A stretch of 64,000 nucleotides of DNA, taken from NCBI GenBank assembly GCA_014529385.2, contig CM043964.1, forward strand, positions 107,221,587 to 107,285,586, read 5' to 3'. Source of the stretch: Adiantum capillus-veneris (taxonomy: Eukaryota > Streptophyta > Polypodiopsida > Polypodiales > Pteridaceae). The position numbers were made by a program, and so were the translations under genes. The notes under the pieces were generated by a model that was not told the origin of the DNA, did no database searches, and worked only from the letters and a program-made list of their open reading frames with translations. Of this stretch, positions 11,163-22,624 are shown in pieces; within the stretch, counting starts at the first letter, position 1; the number at the start of each line of letters is the position of its first letter.

Positions 11163-11660
11163 TCATCGTGAAAGTGCATCGGCGACTTGATTGTGCTTAC
11201 CAGCTATGTGAGCAATATGGAAATTAAATCGCGAAAGAAAATTTGCCCACCTCATTTGTTTGTCGGAAAGCTTGGTTTGCGTCATGAAATACTTGAGACT
11301 TTGGTGGTCGGTTCGTAGGATAAATGGAGTCCCCAATAGGTAGTGCTTCCATGTGTCTAGGGCATGTAGAACATCTAAAAGCTCTTTCTCATAAATGCCC
11401 AAGACTCGTTCATCACCATTGAGCCTTCGGCTCTCATATGCTATGGCATGCCCTTCTTGAAGCAAAACCACTCCAAGGAAATCACCACAAGCATCACATT
11501 GGACCTCCAATGGCTTTGAGAGATCCGGAAGCACGAGGACTGGTTGGGAAGTAAGCTTCTCTTTGAGTTTTTCAAAAGCATTTTTCTCCTTAGCAGTCCA
11601 TACAAACTTAACGTTCTTCTTAGTTAAGTCGTGTAGTGGTCCTGCTACTTGAGAGAATTT
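11163..11660 (-). pseudogene. Gyp-B RNase H
   Basis: In frame between stops at 11,658-11,660 and 11,160-11,162. It shows LEVQCDACGDFLGVVLLQ (first catalytic Asp), AYESRRLNGDE, EKELLDVLHAL (Glu), LRTDHQSLKYF (Asp) and ends HNQVADALSR. All catalytic positions appear intact. The upstream stop is TAA inside the linker after CAYYRRFI. Confidence 0.9.
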
Positions 11661-13238
11661 TTATATGAAGCGTCTATAGTATGCACACATACCAATAAAG
11701 CTTCTTAGCTCATGTAGATTTCTTGGGTTAGGCCGTGCTTTTATTACCTCTAACTTTGATGGATCCATTTGGATACCATCTTTAGAGATAATATGACCTA
11801 AGTATTGAATCTCTTGAAGGAAGAATTCGCTTTTCTTTTGGTTGAGATAAAGCTTGTTCTCCCTCAATGCTTGAAAAATCACTTGGAGATGCTGCTTATG
11901 TTCCTCCAAAGACTTGGAGTAGATGATGATATCATCAAAGAACACTCCAGTGAATTTTCGATATGGTCTAAAAATTTTCTCCATCAAACGATTGAACGTA
12001 GCTGGTGCATTAGTCAAGCCAAAAGGCATGACTAGATATTCATAAAGACCAAATGTTGTGCGAAACGCGGTCTTTAAGATATCTTCATCCACTATCCTTA
12101 TTTGATGATAGCCACTCTTAAGGTCAATCCTACTGAAGTAGGTAGAGCCTTGTAGCTTATCAAACAGATCTTCTACCCGGGGTACAGGAAATCTGTTTTT
12201 GATAGTGATATGGTTTAGTGCTCGATAGTCCACACACATACGGTATGTACCATCTTTCTTTTGCACTAAAAGGACTGGAGAACAAAAGGGAGAGGAACTA
12301 GGCCTCACCATCCCTTTGTCTACCAATTCCTGTACTTGCCTCATAATCTCCTCTTGTTGAGCTTGTGAGACTCGATAAGGAGGTTTGTTAGGCGGTGAGC
12401 TTCCTAGAAGGAGCTCAATACGATGGTCATCATCCCCTTGTTTTGGAGGTAGGTCCATAGGGATATCATCGATGAACACATCTTGGAATCCTTTTAGAAA
12501 AGTAGACAAGTCTAACTCTTCTTGATTCCTATCATTTTCATTTGATGAAACATTATTAGCTTTTATAGACTCTTTGACATAAATCATGTACGCAAAAACT
12601 GAGCTCTTCATTGATTTATCAAAAGAAAGAGGATTTACAAGTGGAATAGTACGACCACGCTCACTAGCATCTATATACATGTTCTTTCCCCTGTAAGTGA
12701 AGTAAATTCTCCTTTCAGGGAACTTCATGTTGGCAGCCATGCGATCAAACCATGGTGCCCCTAGGATAACATCCTGATGTTGGAGAGGAGAGATGAAGAA
12801 GTCTTCTTTGTCGACATAGCTTTGGACATGAAGCCTCAACTTCCCAATCAAGGGAGTAATGGAGGCTTGTTGTCCCTTGAAAGCCGCATCAGCGACTACT
12901 ATATCTCCCATCTCAAAAGCTTGAATGCCCAACTTGGTGGCCAACTCTATTGACATGAAGTTAAGAGTAGAGCCAGGGTCAAACAAGATGAAGGCATCAT
13001 GCTCCCTTACCTTTCCCCAAGCATAGGAGAGTGATGATCCTTTGCAATGAGCATCCTCTTTTGGAGCTTCGATGGTGGAAGCTCTAGGAGTCTCATTGCG
13101 AGTATTCTTCTTGGGGCAAGAACGATAGCCATGTCCTTGCTCTCCACACTTGAAACACTTATGGTCCTTGCGAAACGCTTCAAGCTCTTCAGGAGAGAGT
13201 TTGTTTTTACCTTTGTACACTCCCTTCTCCTTGGACCG

Positions 13239-13269
<31 letters not shown>

Positions 13270-14456
13270 GAAGTGCCTTGGGAATTATTTTGAGCATTGG
13301 ATTTCCCCTTTACATCATTTTTATCTTTGTTTTCCATGGGCTTGACATTACGTCTAGCCCCTTGATGGAAATTGATGCGTGAAGCAACCATGGTGTGGTG
13401 GATTACTTCGGTAATAGTACCGGGCCGTTGAGAGTTGATATATTCGGCCATCTCTTCAGGTAATCCCGCACAGAATTGCTGTCTTTGCTCGGCAAAGTCT
13501 ATCTTTTGAAAGACAATAGCTTTGAGATGTAAATCCCAAAACTTGTCTACATACTTGTTGATAGACTCATGAGAGAGAAGCTTCAAGCCGCGCCATTCGG
13601 TAAGAACTTTATCTTTAGTATCGCTTGGCAGAAATTGCTTCATGATGGAAACTCGTAGAGTTTTCCATGTCTTTGGGGCTTCTCCATTGCCACCAAGGCT
13701 AGCCCACCATTGACGAGCTGATTTTTGGAAGTGCATAGCTACATGACGTAGCTTGGAGGACTCTATGAAGCCCTCGTCCCCAAAGGCGGCGTCGAATTGC
13801 TGGATGAAGTCCAAGACTTTGTTGGTAGCACCAAAGGTGCCATCGTAGGTGAGAAAAGAGATACTCTTTCCTCCCTCCTTGAACTTCTTTAGCTTTTGTG
13901 ACCTTCGCCATGCAGGAAATGATTTGCGATGTCCTCCCCTCTTGTATTCTCTAGGAGAATAGCCATAACTTTCATCGGAAGAGGAGGAAGGTGAAGAAGA
14001 AGGAGAAGAGGGTGACCTCTTCCTAACCCTTTTCTTCCTTTGTTTCCTCTCTTGCCTTTCAAAGTGATGAGGAGAAGGACTATGGGTTGCTCTTTTCCTC
14101 TTGGGAGGAGTAGGCGATCGTCTAGACCGCCTTCTTCGTAGAGCCACATCTTCAGAAGAACTTAGACTTTCATTGCTTTCTTTCTCTTTGGATTCCTCCT
14201 CTCGAATGGGAGAGAGTCTTCTTTTGGGGGTCTCTTCAAGAGGCCTCCTAAGCTCTCTCTCCTCTTGGAGAGGAAGGGAAATTCCATAGGCACGAAGTTG
14301 TTGAGTAACTTCGGCTTGCAAGGTAGGGTTGCCCATAGCTTGTTGCAACCTAGTCACAAGATAATTCACAAACATGGGAGCATCATCATTAGCACCTTCA
14401 TGTGCAAAATCAAAGCTATCAATGTTCATTCTACTCTCTTGATTATTGTCAGCCAT
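11661..14456 (-). CDS. Gyp-B Gag, protease and reverse transcriptase (931 residues, ends at an in-frame stop)
   Basis: It starts at the first Met after the leader (MADNNQESRMN). Residues 60-180 are Arg/Ser-rich and basic. The Gag core spans about 185-345, with WWASLGGNGEAPKTW. A poly-Asn run sits near 400, encoded by a (GTT)n tract on the plus strand. The CCHC knuckle CFKCGEQGHGYRSC is at about 434. The protease site near 493 reads DPGS rather than the usual DTGS. The reverse transcriptase follows with MCVDYRALN, FSRIDLKSGYHQI, VMPFGLTNAPATF and FFDDIIIYS. In an intact copy the frame would run on through RNase H and integrase to 9,663. The young LTRs suggest it stopped working recently. Confidence 0.92.
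13239..13268 (+). repeat. (GTT)n microsatellite encoding the Gag poly-Asn tract
   Basis: About ten TTG/GTT units lie within gag. Read on the minus strand they are AAC codons, giving ten Asn in a row. The truncated Gyp-B copy has a shorter, interrupted version near 30,238-30,266. Confidence 0.9.
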
Positions 14457-14859
14457 GTTAACAAAATTTTATGTATGTACTTAGTGTATGCTTTGGCAAT
14501 TCAAAACCTTAGTTGCCACTCCTCTTAGCCTTTGAAAATTAGCTCTTAAGTATCTACACCCACGGCTCAAAGTGGTTAATTATAGAGAGTAGAGGAGTAG
14601 GTCTAACATAGCAGAGTTGCCAAGGGCTAGCTCCTTTCGGACTTCTTATGGCTCAATAATGGTAAAGCTGTAGGCAAGTCTAAAAAGACTCCATTATTAA
14701 GTCCAAAGCTCCCGAGGTGTGCACCATCCCCCACATAGTGGGCTTAAAAAAACCGATATTAGATCCCAGTTCCACTTACCCTATTATAATTAACAACATC
14801 AACCATTTATAGGCTACTTAAGGACCTCTCTTCTTAAGCAAGAAAAGAGAAACCAAATG
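14457..14859 (-). other. Gyp-B 5' leader
   Basis: The leader of about 400 bases lies between the primer binding site and the gag Met. No open frame or palindrome array was seen, in contrast with the long leaders of Gyp-A and Gyp-A2. The same leader is recognisable next to the LTR of the truncated copy (31,437-31,837). Confidence 0.6.
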
Positions 14860-14871
14860 CTCTGATACCAA
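14860..14871 (-). other. Gyp-B primer binding site (initiator-Met tRNA)
   Basis: On the minus strand the bases after the 5' LTR read TTGGTATCAGAGC. TGGTATCAGAGC is the standard complement of the plant initiator-Met tRNA 3' end. Confidence 0.92.
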
Positions 14872-16477
14872 TGTAATGGAATTAGCCTATTCAACTTGAG
14901 AATAGCGGAAATTAATGAGAATACTTTCGAGAAATAACTTTGTGAGCATAGCGGGTAGACATAATTGAAGATAGCAACATAATCATAGCAATTAGTTAGC
15001 TTGGCATGAACAATACTTTTGCAAGAGAGAGAATTTAGAGAACATGACAACAGTTGAGGATTGGATTTATGTGGAGCCGGTCCCCCCTCCAATAGGCATT
15101 TGTATTATGATTTCTCCCATTAAGAGAGACTTGTTACAATACATTCTTTGTGTTCCTTGTGACCTAGGTGATGCAATGAAGATGGAAAGCTTCATGCAAC
15201 ACAATCATAGCATAACATGAACTTGAAGAAAGCTTTAATTGTCCCAAGCCTCAGTCCCAAGATCTCAAACACCTTCGAAGGTGGAGAGAGCTAGCAGGGA
15301 ATGAGGGTAGGGAAGAGGAAAAAGAAACATTTCATAGGAGAAAGAACTAGTTCCTCACTTATCATACTCTTGTTGCTAGCATACATAATAGCATAGTAAT
15401 GAAGAAGAAGGAGATGACAAGCTCAAGCATTGAAGCATGGCTCTTGGTAGGATTTGCACTCCATAGCCAAGAGTGTTGGTGTAGGCTCTCAACCTCTACT
15501 TGCTTGGAGAGGGAGCTCTTGCACTTTGCATAGCACACAATGAGAGTGATTGTGAGTGTGTGTGGGTGAGTATACCCCTCAAGCAAGCCCCTAGCTAGCT
15601 TGGGTCGACCCCCCTTGTAGCTCATGCTTGAAGCTCATTGGACCCCTCCAGGCCTAGCCAATCACAAGCAGGAGCCATTACAAGCAACATGGGTAGCCTT
15701 GGGACAAGTGTCCCCCTTTCCCCTTTGAGAGAGAGGACTTGATAAATGCAAAATCAATTAGATAATTCAAGTAATTTATCATTGGACCCCTTTGAAGCCT
15801 AGCCAATAGGCTTCAAGCAACACATGAAGGTAACATGGGTAGGGACCTGACATGTGTCCTTGCTGCCTCTTCAAGTTGGGGCTTCCCTTGTGTGTGTGAG
15901 TGGGTGTTCTCTCTCTAGCCCCTAGGAAAAGGGCTCGCCCCCCCTCTTGTAGGAATGCTTTTGACTTTAGGTGATCAAGCACCTTACTCACCAAGCATGA
16001 CAAAGCACTTGAACTAGGGGGTGTTCCCACAAGCATCTCAGGCAAGCTTCTCAAGGCACCTCAAGTACCTTAATCATGCAGCAAGTTAAGCACCTCAAGC
16101 ATGGAGCCAGTCAAGCACCTCAAGCATGACAAACACCTCAAGCACGACAAGCACCTCAAGTAGGACAAGCACCTCGAGCTTGGGCCGGGTTCCCACCTCA
16201 AGCTCAGCCCTAGCTTACCTAAGGTCAAAGGACTTTTACACACATTTATTGGAGTTCTTTAATGAAGCTAACCCTAAGGTCTTATGCTCCATTGGTTAGC
16301 CTTGCTCTTTGATAGACCATCTCCCTTTTGGGCCCCTTTACCATTGGCCCCGTGTTGAGATAGATCTATAAGCACATATCTATATCTTAACACTTTTCCC
16401 GTTTATTCTCCCACATTAAGTGATCAATTTAATATGAGAAAATCATTTGGGTTGGTTAGATATTAGATTTTATGACA
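14872..16477 (-). repeat. Gyp-B 5' LTR (minus-strand sense)
   Basis: It pairs with 7,723-9,303. It is 25 bases longer because of one extra unit in the AAGCACCTCAAG array near 16,100. It is followed by the TTGCA duplication and then by the displaced Gyp-A gag. Confidence 0.95.
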
Positions 16478-16482
16478 TTGCA

Positions 16483-18182
16483 CACCATTTTTGTGGCCTA
16501 ATTGGTTGTCCCTATGGAGGTATCCCTTGTCCTGGTCCCCTCATAGGTGCTTTTTGCATGTTGTTCATCATGTCGTTCATCCTTTTAAGCATATCTTCTA
16601 TGGCTGAGAGTAGTGCTGCAGCAGCCGTCCCAGTTGTGCTACTTTAGTGGATGCTGTTTTCTTGCTTTGGTTATCCTTAGGGACATCTTCTTCGTTGAAA
16701 ATTTTGCAATTGTCTCTTAAGTCAATAGCATATGACACACATGCTTCTAGGGTTGTATGCTTCTTACTATAGAGTATAGCATGAAGTTCTTTGTTTAGCA
16801 GTCCCTCGAGAAACAAAGATACAAGTCGTTCTTTTACAGGTATCTCCATCTCTAGGCATGTGGCAATGTATTGTTTCATTCGAGTTGCACAATCCCTAAC
16901 AGACTCGGCATGTTTCTGTTTAAAGCTGTAGATTTGAGCTACCGCATTATGTTTGATCCCGGTTTTGAACAAGCAGCTACAAATCCTTGAGCTAATGTGT
17001 TCAAGTCCATGATTGACCTTGGTGGAATGTTTTGGAACCATGTCAATGCTTTTCCTTTCTATAATCATTCCAAACCCCTCGAATTGAGTATGGAAATCGA
17101 ATATACGCTTTTCTCTTAGCACTTGCTTAAAGCTTGCTAAGTGGTCGTATGGATCCCCTGATCCACTGTATTTTCTGACCCATTTCTGAAAATCAGCTAG
17201 TCTGACGTGTCTGTTTGGTTCAACTTTTGGTCTTCTGGCACTTGGTCCTGTTCCGAGTCCTTCAAACCAGTCTGTTGGAAATAGTGACTCATGTAGCCCT
17301 GGACTGGCCTTAGTGTCACCCGGTTTTCTACGTGATGAGGTGGTTTCTGGTTTCTTTACATTACTCTCAGATGATCTCTCACAATGTTCATCTCTTAGAA
17401 TTGCTTCTGGTCCTTGCCCCAATCTCCAATCCCGTATGGAATACCCTTGGTATTTGGTTTGTTCTACCTCCTCAGGAGTCATCATAACAAAGTTGTTGTT
17501 ATAACAATCCCTAAATAGGTAGTTTGGTAGGTCTCCCGATCCCTTATCTTTGATCTTGAAGATATAGATTATCTTCATGGCCGTTAATTGTCCTGGTTTG
17601 GCATGAGAAGTCCACAAAAGATCTTTTATGTTTCTATCTTCCCAACAATAGATTCCGATCCTAGGATTATCCGTACTAAGCCGTTTCAAAGGCTTCAAGT
17701 CTACTTGATCATATCCCTCGAATTCTAAAGTTGTGGTTCTTTTGCTGACATATCTGGGATTATGGTGTTTACTTCTAACCCCCATTTGTCTATCATGTCA
17801 GGGTTTTTGACTTGTAAATACTGAGTTCTATTTCGATCCATGTACATTTTTCCTTGTTTGTTTGCCCTAACCTCTTCTTCGAACTCAATACCATGGTCAT
17901 CCGAATAGCACACTTCTCGTTAGGATCCAAGTAAACCTGGGCTCCATGACGGTTAGTCTTGTAAAAAGATAGTATATGCTTATAGCGCACTGTCGTTCCG
18001 GTTTCCGAGTGAGTTGAGCAAGAAGAAATTTCGGATGTTGAATCTGAAAAAGTGTTTGAGACTTTTTCAGGAATTGTGTGCAAGGAATTTCCTTGACTCA
18101 CGCTTTCTTTGGTAGATACTCTACTAGAGGTTTCTCCGAGTATACCCTGATTTCCTAGTACACGACCAGATCTAAGGTTCAT
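16483..18182 (-). pseudogene. Gyp-A Gag N-terminal and capsid region
   Basis: Three overlapping minus frames (18,182-17,793; 17,913-17,725; 17,785-16,598) together form the gag 5' part. It starts MNLRSGRVLGNQG. The capsid-like segment reads DFQKWVRKYSGSGDPYDHLASF, then IYSFKQKHAESVRD, then VKERLVSLFLEGL. The equivalents in Gyp-A2 are QKWVNKKYSGDKDPRDH and IHRFKQKEDESVRK, so homology is clear. Gag would form the particle shell. The frameshifts near 17,900 and 17,770 and the stop at 16,598 show decay. The frame ends at the Gyp-B insertion. Confidence 0.82.
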
Positions 18183-20126
18183 ATAGAGTTATGAAGCCCT
18201 GCATAGAGTACTCACCTTTGAATTGACTTGTCATCGATTTCCACTTGATTCAATTGCAACTTTTTGTCAAGCCCCGGATTCCTCGTCTGCAACCTGATTC
18301 CTATACAAATTTGATCAAGTTAGCTATTCTTTTATAAAAACAGTAGAGTTTTTGCTAACTCTCATGATTGGCCTCTGTATATCACTTCAAATCGAGCTAT
18401 GAGTCAAAATTTGACTTTCAGATTCGACTTAGCAAAAATTCAAAGGTTTGATCTGCAACCTGTAAACTGAGTGTATTTGTACCAATTTTGATCCGATTGA
18501 ACCCAAAATTGCCATGTGGCTTTATATTATGTTGGTCTATCACTGTATAAGTTCAAAAGTCAAAATTGATGTCTCTGTATAGCAAAAGTAAATAATCGCG
18601 ATTATTTACTTTTGTCAGTTTTTTGTACTTTTTTGATTGGTTTGGCAAGTATACAACTTGTTAAAGTCTCTGGACACGTTTCAACAATTTTGGACAAATC
18701 TGATCAAGTTTATCAAGTGTTTTGTGTCTGCAGACTTTGATTTCGAGAATCTAGCTTAAGTCTCACTTTTGGGATCCAAAGTTCATCAAAATGGATTTGT
18801 GAGGTCTACTTGATATGCTTGACCTTGTGGTATACTCAACTTTGCAAAATCGTCAATTTTGAAGCAGATGTAAAACAATCACAATTATTTACTCCATCTA
18901 TATTTTTACAAGTTTTTGTCCCAAATTTGACACAGATCTGTTAAGCAACTTTAGTTAGCGTCACCAGCCAAGTTTCATCAAGTTTGGATAATTTTTGGTC
19001 AAAAGGTCATCAATTATCTGTCCGCAGACTAACTTTGCAATTTAAGTCACAATTTTCAATCCAGTGATCCCAATCTTACCAAATTTGGTTTGTGGGCTTA
19101 TTACAACATGGTCAAACTAGTGGTATACTGACTTGGTCAAAAAAGTTGACAAATAGGGCAGATGTAAATAATCACAATTATTTATATTTGACAAATTTTT
19201 GCAGATTTTTGGTCAACTGAGCATGTACACATGTTTATCACATCAACGTATCAAATTTCAACAAGTTTGGATAAATTTTTTCCCAATTTATACTCAAGAC
19301 TCAAAAAGTCAGTACAAACTTTAGTTTTTACCCAGTTTTTTGCCAATTTAGTGATCCAAATCTCTTGGGCCTTTACAAAAGTTTCTTGTACACATGCAAT
19401 GAGTCAATGGTATGAACCTTGGTCAATTTAGAGTAGAAAGTTGATAATCGTGATTATTAACTTCAAGTTTGAAATGAACACCTTTTTGCAATTTTCTCAA
19501 AGACAATCTTTATATCAGCTATTTTAAGCCTATGAATCAAGTCAAAACTTAATTTGGCCTAAAATGTCAAGAAAAAGTAAATAATATGAGTTTTCGCCAA
19601 CTCTTGAAATTTTTACCTCGAAGTGTCTTTGAGCTTACCAACTATTTCAGACAACTCTTAGGCTTACTCTCCAGTCGGATTGAGTGGATTCAAGTCTTTT
19701 TTAGCTATTTCTAGCTGTAGACCTGAAATTCTGCAACTTTCAATAACAACTCACACTTGATTCTTTCAGAGAAAGCAATGTTCTGAAATCCACCTCAGAT
19801 CCTACTTACCCTACTCCTAGATTCTCATGCAATGGGGTTGTGGAAAGTGTCCACAAACACTTGATTTCTTGTGTTTTATGTTTTTTTGAGAATTGATCGT
19901 AAGACTTGTCTCGTCTACCAATCATTCTCCAAATCCTAATCTAATTCTACAATCCTAAAGGCACTCAGCAAGTACAATTACTTCCAAGCTACTTCTACAC
20001 AGACAAGACGACAATCTTAAGCTATGCGGTTTCTAAAAGAAAGTTTTGAACTCTAGGCAAACCCAGAGAAAGTTCAAGGACAACTAAACAAGACGTTCGT
20101 GTTTTTCCCTATTTAAGGTCTCTTCG
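18183..20126 (-). other. Gyp-A long leader with regularly spaced palindromes
   Basis: A stretch of 1.9 kb without a credible gene lies between gag and the primer binding site. It is made of diverged repeats of about 285 bp. Each is centred on an AT-rich palindrome: 18,584-18,613 (perfect, 30 bases), 18,870-18,893, 19,164-19,185 and 19,440-19,461. Centres are 282, 293 and 276 bases apart. Words such as GGTATAC, TTGGTCAA and TTTTTGCA recur at matching offsets around them. Confidence 0.8.
18584..18613. repeat. Perfect 30-bp palindrome in the Gyp-A leader
   Basis: AAAAGTAAATAATCG is followed without gap by its exact reverse complement. The centre is TCGCGA. It is the best-preserved member of a four-member series. 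Confidence 0.97.
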
Positions 20127-20145
20127 TTCCTTGGCAACGGCACCA
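20127..20145 (-). other. Gyp-A primer binding site (tRNA-Asp-like)
   Basis: On the minus strand the sequence next to the LTR is TGGTGCCGTTGCCAAGGAA. It closely follows the plant tRNA-Asp primer complement TGGCGCCGTTGCCGGGGA, with a few substitutions. A two-base spacer separates it from the LTR end. Confidence 0.8.
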
Positions 20146-20147
20146 AA

Positions 20148-21069
20148 TGTGGGACGCATGTCTAACCTCACCATCCTACCTTATTGCAGTATTAGCGAAA
20201 ACCACGATTAATTTGTCAAACCATGAGACGAAGCTGACTCAACTAGTGCATAGAGGCTACAAGAGGTTGTCAATCTCTCGAAAAACAACTAACAACTTGC
20301 ATCTAACTCAAACTACACTCAAGTGACTGAAATCACCAAAAGCCAATCGCTCATCGGCAAACAATTCACATCCGTTACAGCATCAAATAACATCCAAATG
20401 TAACAAAACTTCTAGGACATGTTTATCAAACCTATGCACACATGCTTATAGTCTCAAACCCCACTTTAGGTCAAGTTACAAAATCATGATGATTAACGGC
20501 AATGGATTTTTGACCTAGTCGTTTTCGACCCAGAATGCGTCTAAATGCTTAGCAATGATACCCCAATACCCCGCCTATGCTTAGTTTTCGATTTAAAAGT
20601 GTAAATTTCAAGTTATGATGAAATTAAGCCGCGGGTCAGTGATGCCAAAAGCTACGAAATATTGTGATGTGTTTACATCAATGCGTAGAGCTCTTACCTG
20701 CGGTTGCAATGCAACAAACGCAATCGCAATGTGACAACCGGAGAGGGAGTAAGAAGCGCGAGAAGGAGAGAAGTGAGCGCTGTTAGCTCACGCTATGTAT
20801 TTCTTATCCAAAAACTTATTAAAAACTTACAAATTTGGCTTTTATACCTTAGCCAAGGTTTTTGAGTGGTCAAAACTAATAATCTGGAGTTCTACCAAAG
20901 TTGGGTAGTGACTGGCTGATACAATCTGGAAGCTTGTAGCCTCGGCTCATTAATTACAGAGTTTATCCGAGAAAATAGGAGTTACAATATTCGCGATTTA
21001 TCAAAATAATAAATGTTTTACAAAGAGAACTCCGAAAAATGGTGTCCGTGTTAGCTTGTTGCTAACACA
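20148..21069 (-). repeat. Gyp-A 5' LTR (minus-strand sense), outer end inferred
   Basis: The inner end is fixed by the primer site: TGTGGGACGC at 20,148, which is CA-terminated in element sense. The outer end is placed at 21,069, where TTAGCTTGTTGCTAACACA would give a TGTGTTAGC start in element sense. A TATAAAAG box in element sense lies at 20,839-20,846, a sensible promoter position. No second LTR is present to confirm the length of 922 bp. Confidence 0.7.
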
Positions 21070-22004
21070 GTATGAAGCTTTGATAAACCTTCCTAAACTG
21101 ATTTATTTCATTCATACATATGATATTAAAACTTATTATGAAGCAATTCCCCACCATGCGAAGCATAGCCTGATGGAGTCTTTGAGAAACATTAAAAAAT
21201 TAGTAGCTGGCCAAGGTTATAAAGAGTTTAAACAATCCAGAAACAAAATCACCCTTACAAAAAAGAATTCAGAAGTGAAGTGGTCCTTCGAATTCTTGGA
21301 AGCTTTAAATATCTTTGTGTTAGACAATTGTTTCTCAAGGTTAGGGTCTGATATATATCGACAAACTAAAGGAATTCCAATGGGATACTCATGTTCTCCT
21401 TTATGGTGCAATCTATACCTTGCTTGGTTTGAGCTAGAATATTCTAGAAATTTATCTAGACTCAAAGAGACTGATATGCTTTTACCTTTCATACACTCTA
21501 ATCGGTATATGGATGATCTTCTATTCATAAATAACACATATACTAGAAAATGCATTAATCACAACAGACCTTTGTCCCTTGAGGACCCCTTTACAATATA
21601 TCCATTGGATATCATTTCAATTAAACCAACTCATAGAAAGTTTGGCTCTACATATTTGAACACGAATAATTCTACAAAGACCTTTCATCGGAGAATACAC
21701 TACGAAAACAGCATGGAAAAAAGACGCATTACCAGGACACCAAGTATCATTCATACAAGCAGCCAGCAATCGGCCTGCACAGTTATCATACAAAGTATGT
21801 GTGTCACAAATCTTACCCATCATTTATAATGCTTCATGTGTAGTTACAGCATTTAATGGTTTACAACGACTGAGCTTTTTGTTTCCTTCGAACGGATTCA
21901 AAAGAACACGCATCAAAACAATAATCACACAATTTCTAGTAAAAGGTAACTTCACTAGTATCCGATTCAAGATCAAATCTCTGATAGATATACTGAACGA
22001 ATAA
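21070..22004 (+). pseudogene. Non-LTR reverse transcriptase fragment, Penelope-like or related
   Basis: The frame 21,056-21,829 shows the three palm motifs. Motif A is YDIKTYYEAIPH, motif B is TKGIPMGYSCSPLWCNLYLAW, and motif C is RYMDDLLFINN, followed by an IYPLDIISIKP segment. Near 21,700 the frame shifts by one. The frame carrying SFIQAASNRPAQLSYKVCVSQ continues to 22,004 as the thumb and tail. The DIxxxYxxIPH motif and GIPMG fit Penelope-like or telomerase-like enzymes rather than LTR elements. The 5' part is missing because the Gyp-A LTR begins right there. No GIY-YIG endonuclease was found downstream. Confidence 0.75.
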
Positions 22005-22538
22005 GAAATAGAATATGGTGTACATAATTATAATAATAATATGATAAATATCTCTGAAACAAGTGGATTGGATGCAGGAGAGTAATCAGCAAAGCGAGGA
22101 CACACAATGAAAAGAAGGAGGGTGGACTAAAATACCATTTCAGCACACAACAGGATGGCAACTTTTTATTTTCATATGTACACTCATATAAGTTTAGAAC
22201 CCCCTTTTTTTAAAAAAAATAAAGGTTTGAGAACGGATACCATGACAGTTGTACAAATGTGTTTTCTAAATAAACATTGCAAGATAGGTTGTCACCAGAT
22301 GTGTTACAATAGTAATCATGGGTATTATGGTTCACATAGACATTGATATTGTGTACTAGTGGATAAAGTATAATTTGACAAACACCAGATTTTGGAAAGA
22401 TTGATATTGTTCTCAAGATCACTTAAAATTTGAGAACAAGAGTCTAAGACAAACTCAAATTTTAATCATTGGCGGGGGATATGTCTACTTGGTGGGCTAT
22501 CCCCCACCAGATGGGCATACTCCCAAGGTTGGGGGTGG

Positions 22539-22539
22539 G

Positions 22540-22621
<82 letters not shown>
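22539..22621 (+). repeat. (CT)n microsatellite
   Basis: An uninterrupted CT run of about 80 bases begins after GGGGGTGGGC and ends at TTGAAG. Confidence 0.98.

Positions 22622-22624
<3 letters not shown>

Larger units (their letters stand above)
7723..16477 (-). mobile_element. Gyp-B: complete Ty3/gypsy chromovirus-like element nested in Gyp-A gag
   Basis: Two LTRs (7,723-9,303 and 14,872-16,477) enclose one long minus-strand polyprotein (14,456-9,663) with gag, protease, reverse transcriptase, RNase H, integrase and a chromodomain-like tail. TTGCA duplications flank it. The primer binding site matches initiator-Met tRNA. The LTRs differ at only about ten positions plus one 25-bp repeat-unit indel, so the insertion is recent. 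Two in-frame stops interrupt the polyprotein. Related copies in the window are the truncated one at 29,309-33,186 and the solo LTR at 40,541-42,133. Confidence 0.95.
1484..21069 (-). mobile_element. Gyp-A: decayed Ty3/gypsy retrotransposon, interrupted by Gyp-B
   Basis: Read on the minus strand the order is LTR (20,148-21,069), primer binding site, a leader of about 1.9 kb, gag, CCHC knuckle, a spacer domain, protease, reverse transcriptase, RNase H, two H2C2 modules and integrase. The 3' LTR is missing: integrase sequence stops at about 1,484 against the copia LTR. Gyp-B (7,723-16,477) sits inside gag. Subtracting it leaves about 10.8 kb. Frameshifts and stops occur in nearly every domain, so this copy is inactive. 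The tRNA-Asp-like primer site and the long leader suggest a Tat/Athila-like plant branch, but no tree was built. Confidence 0.85.
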
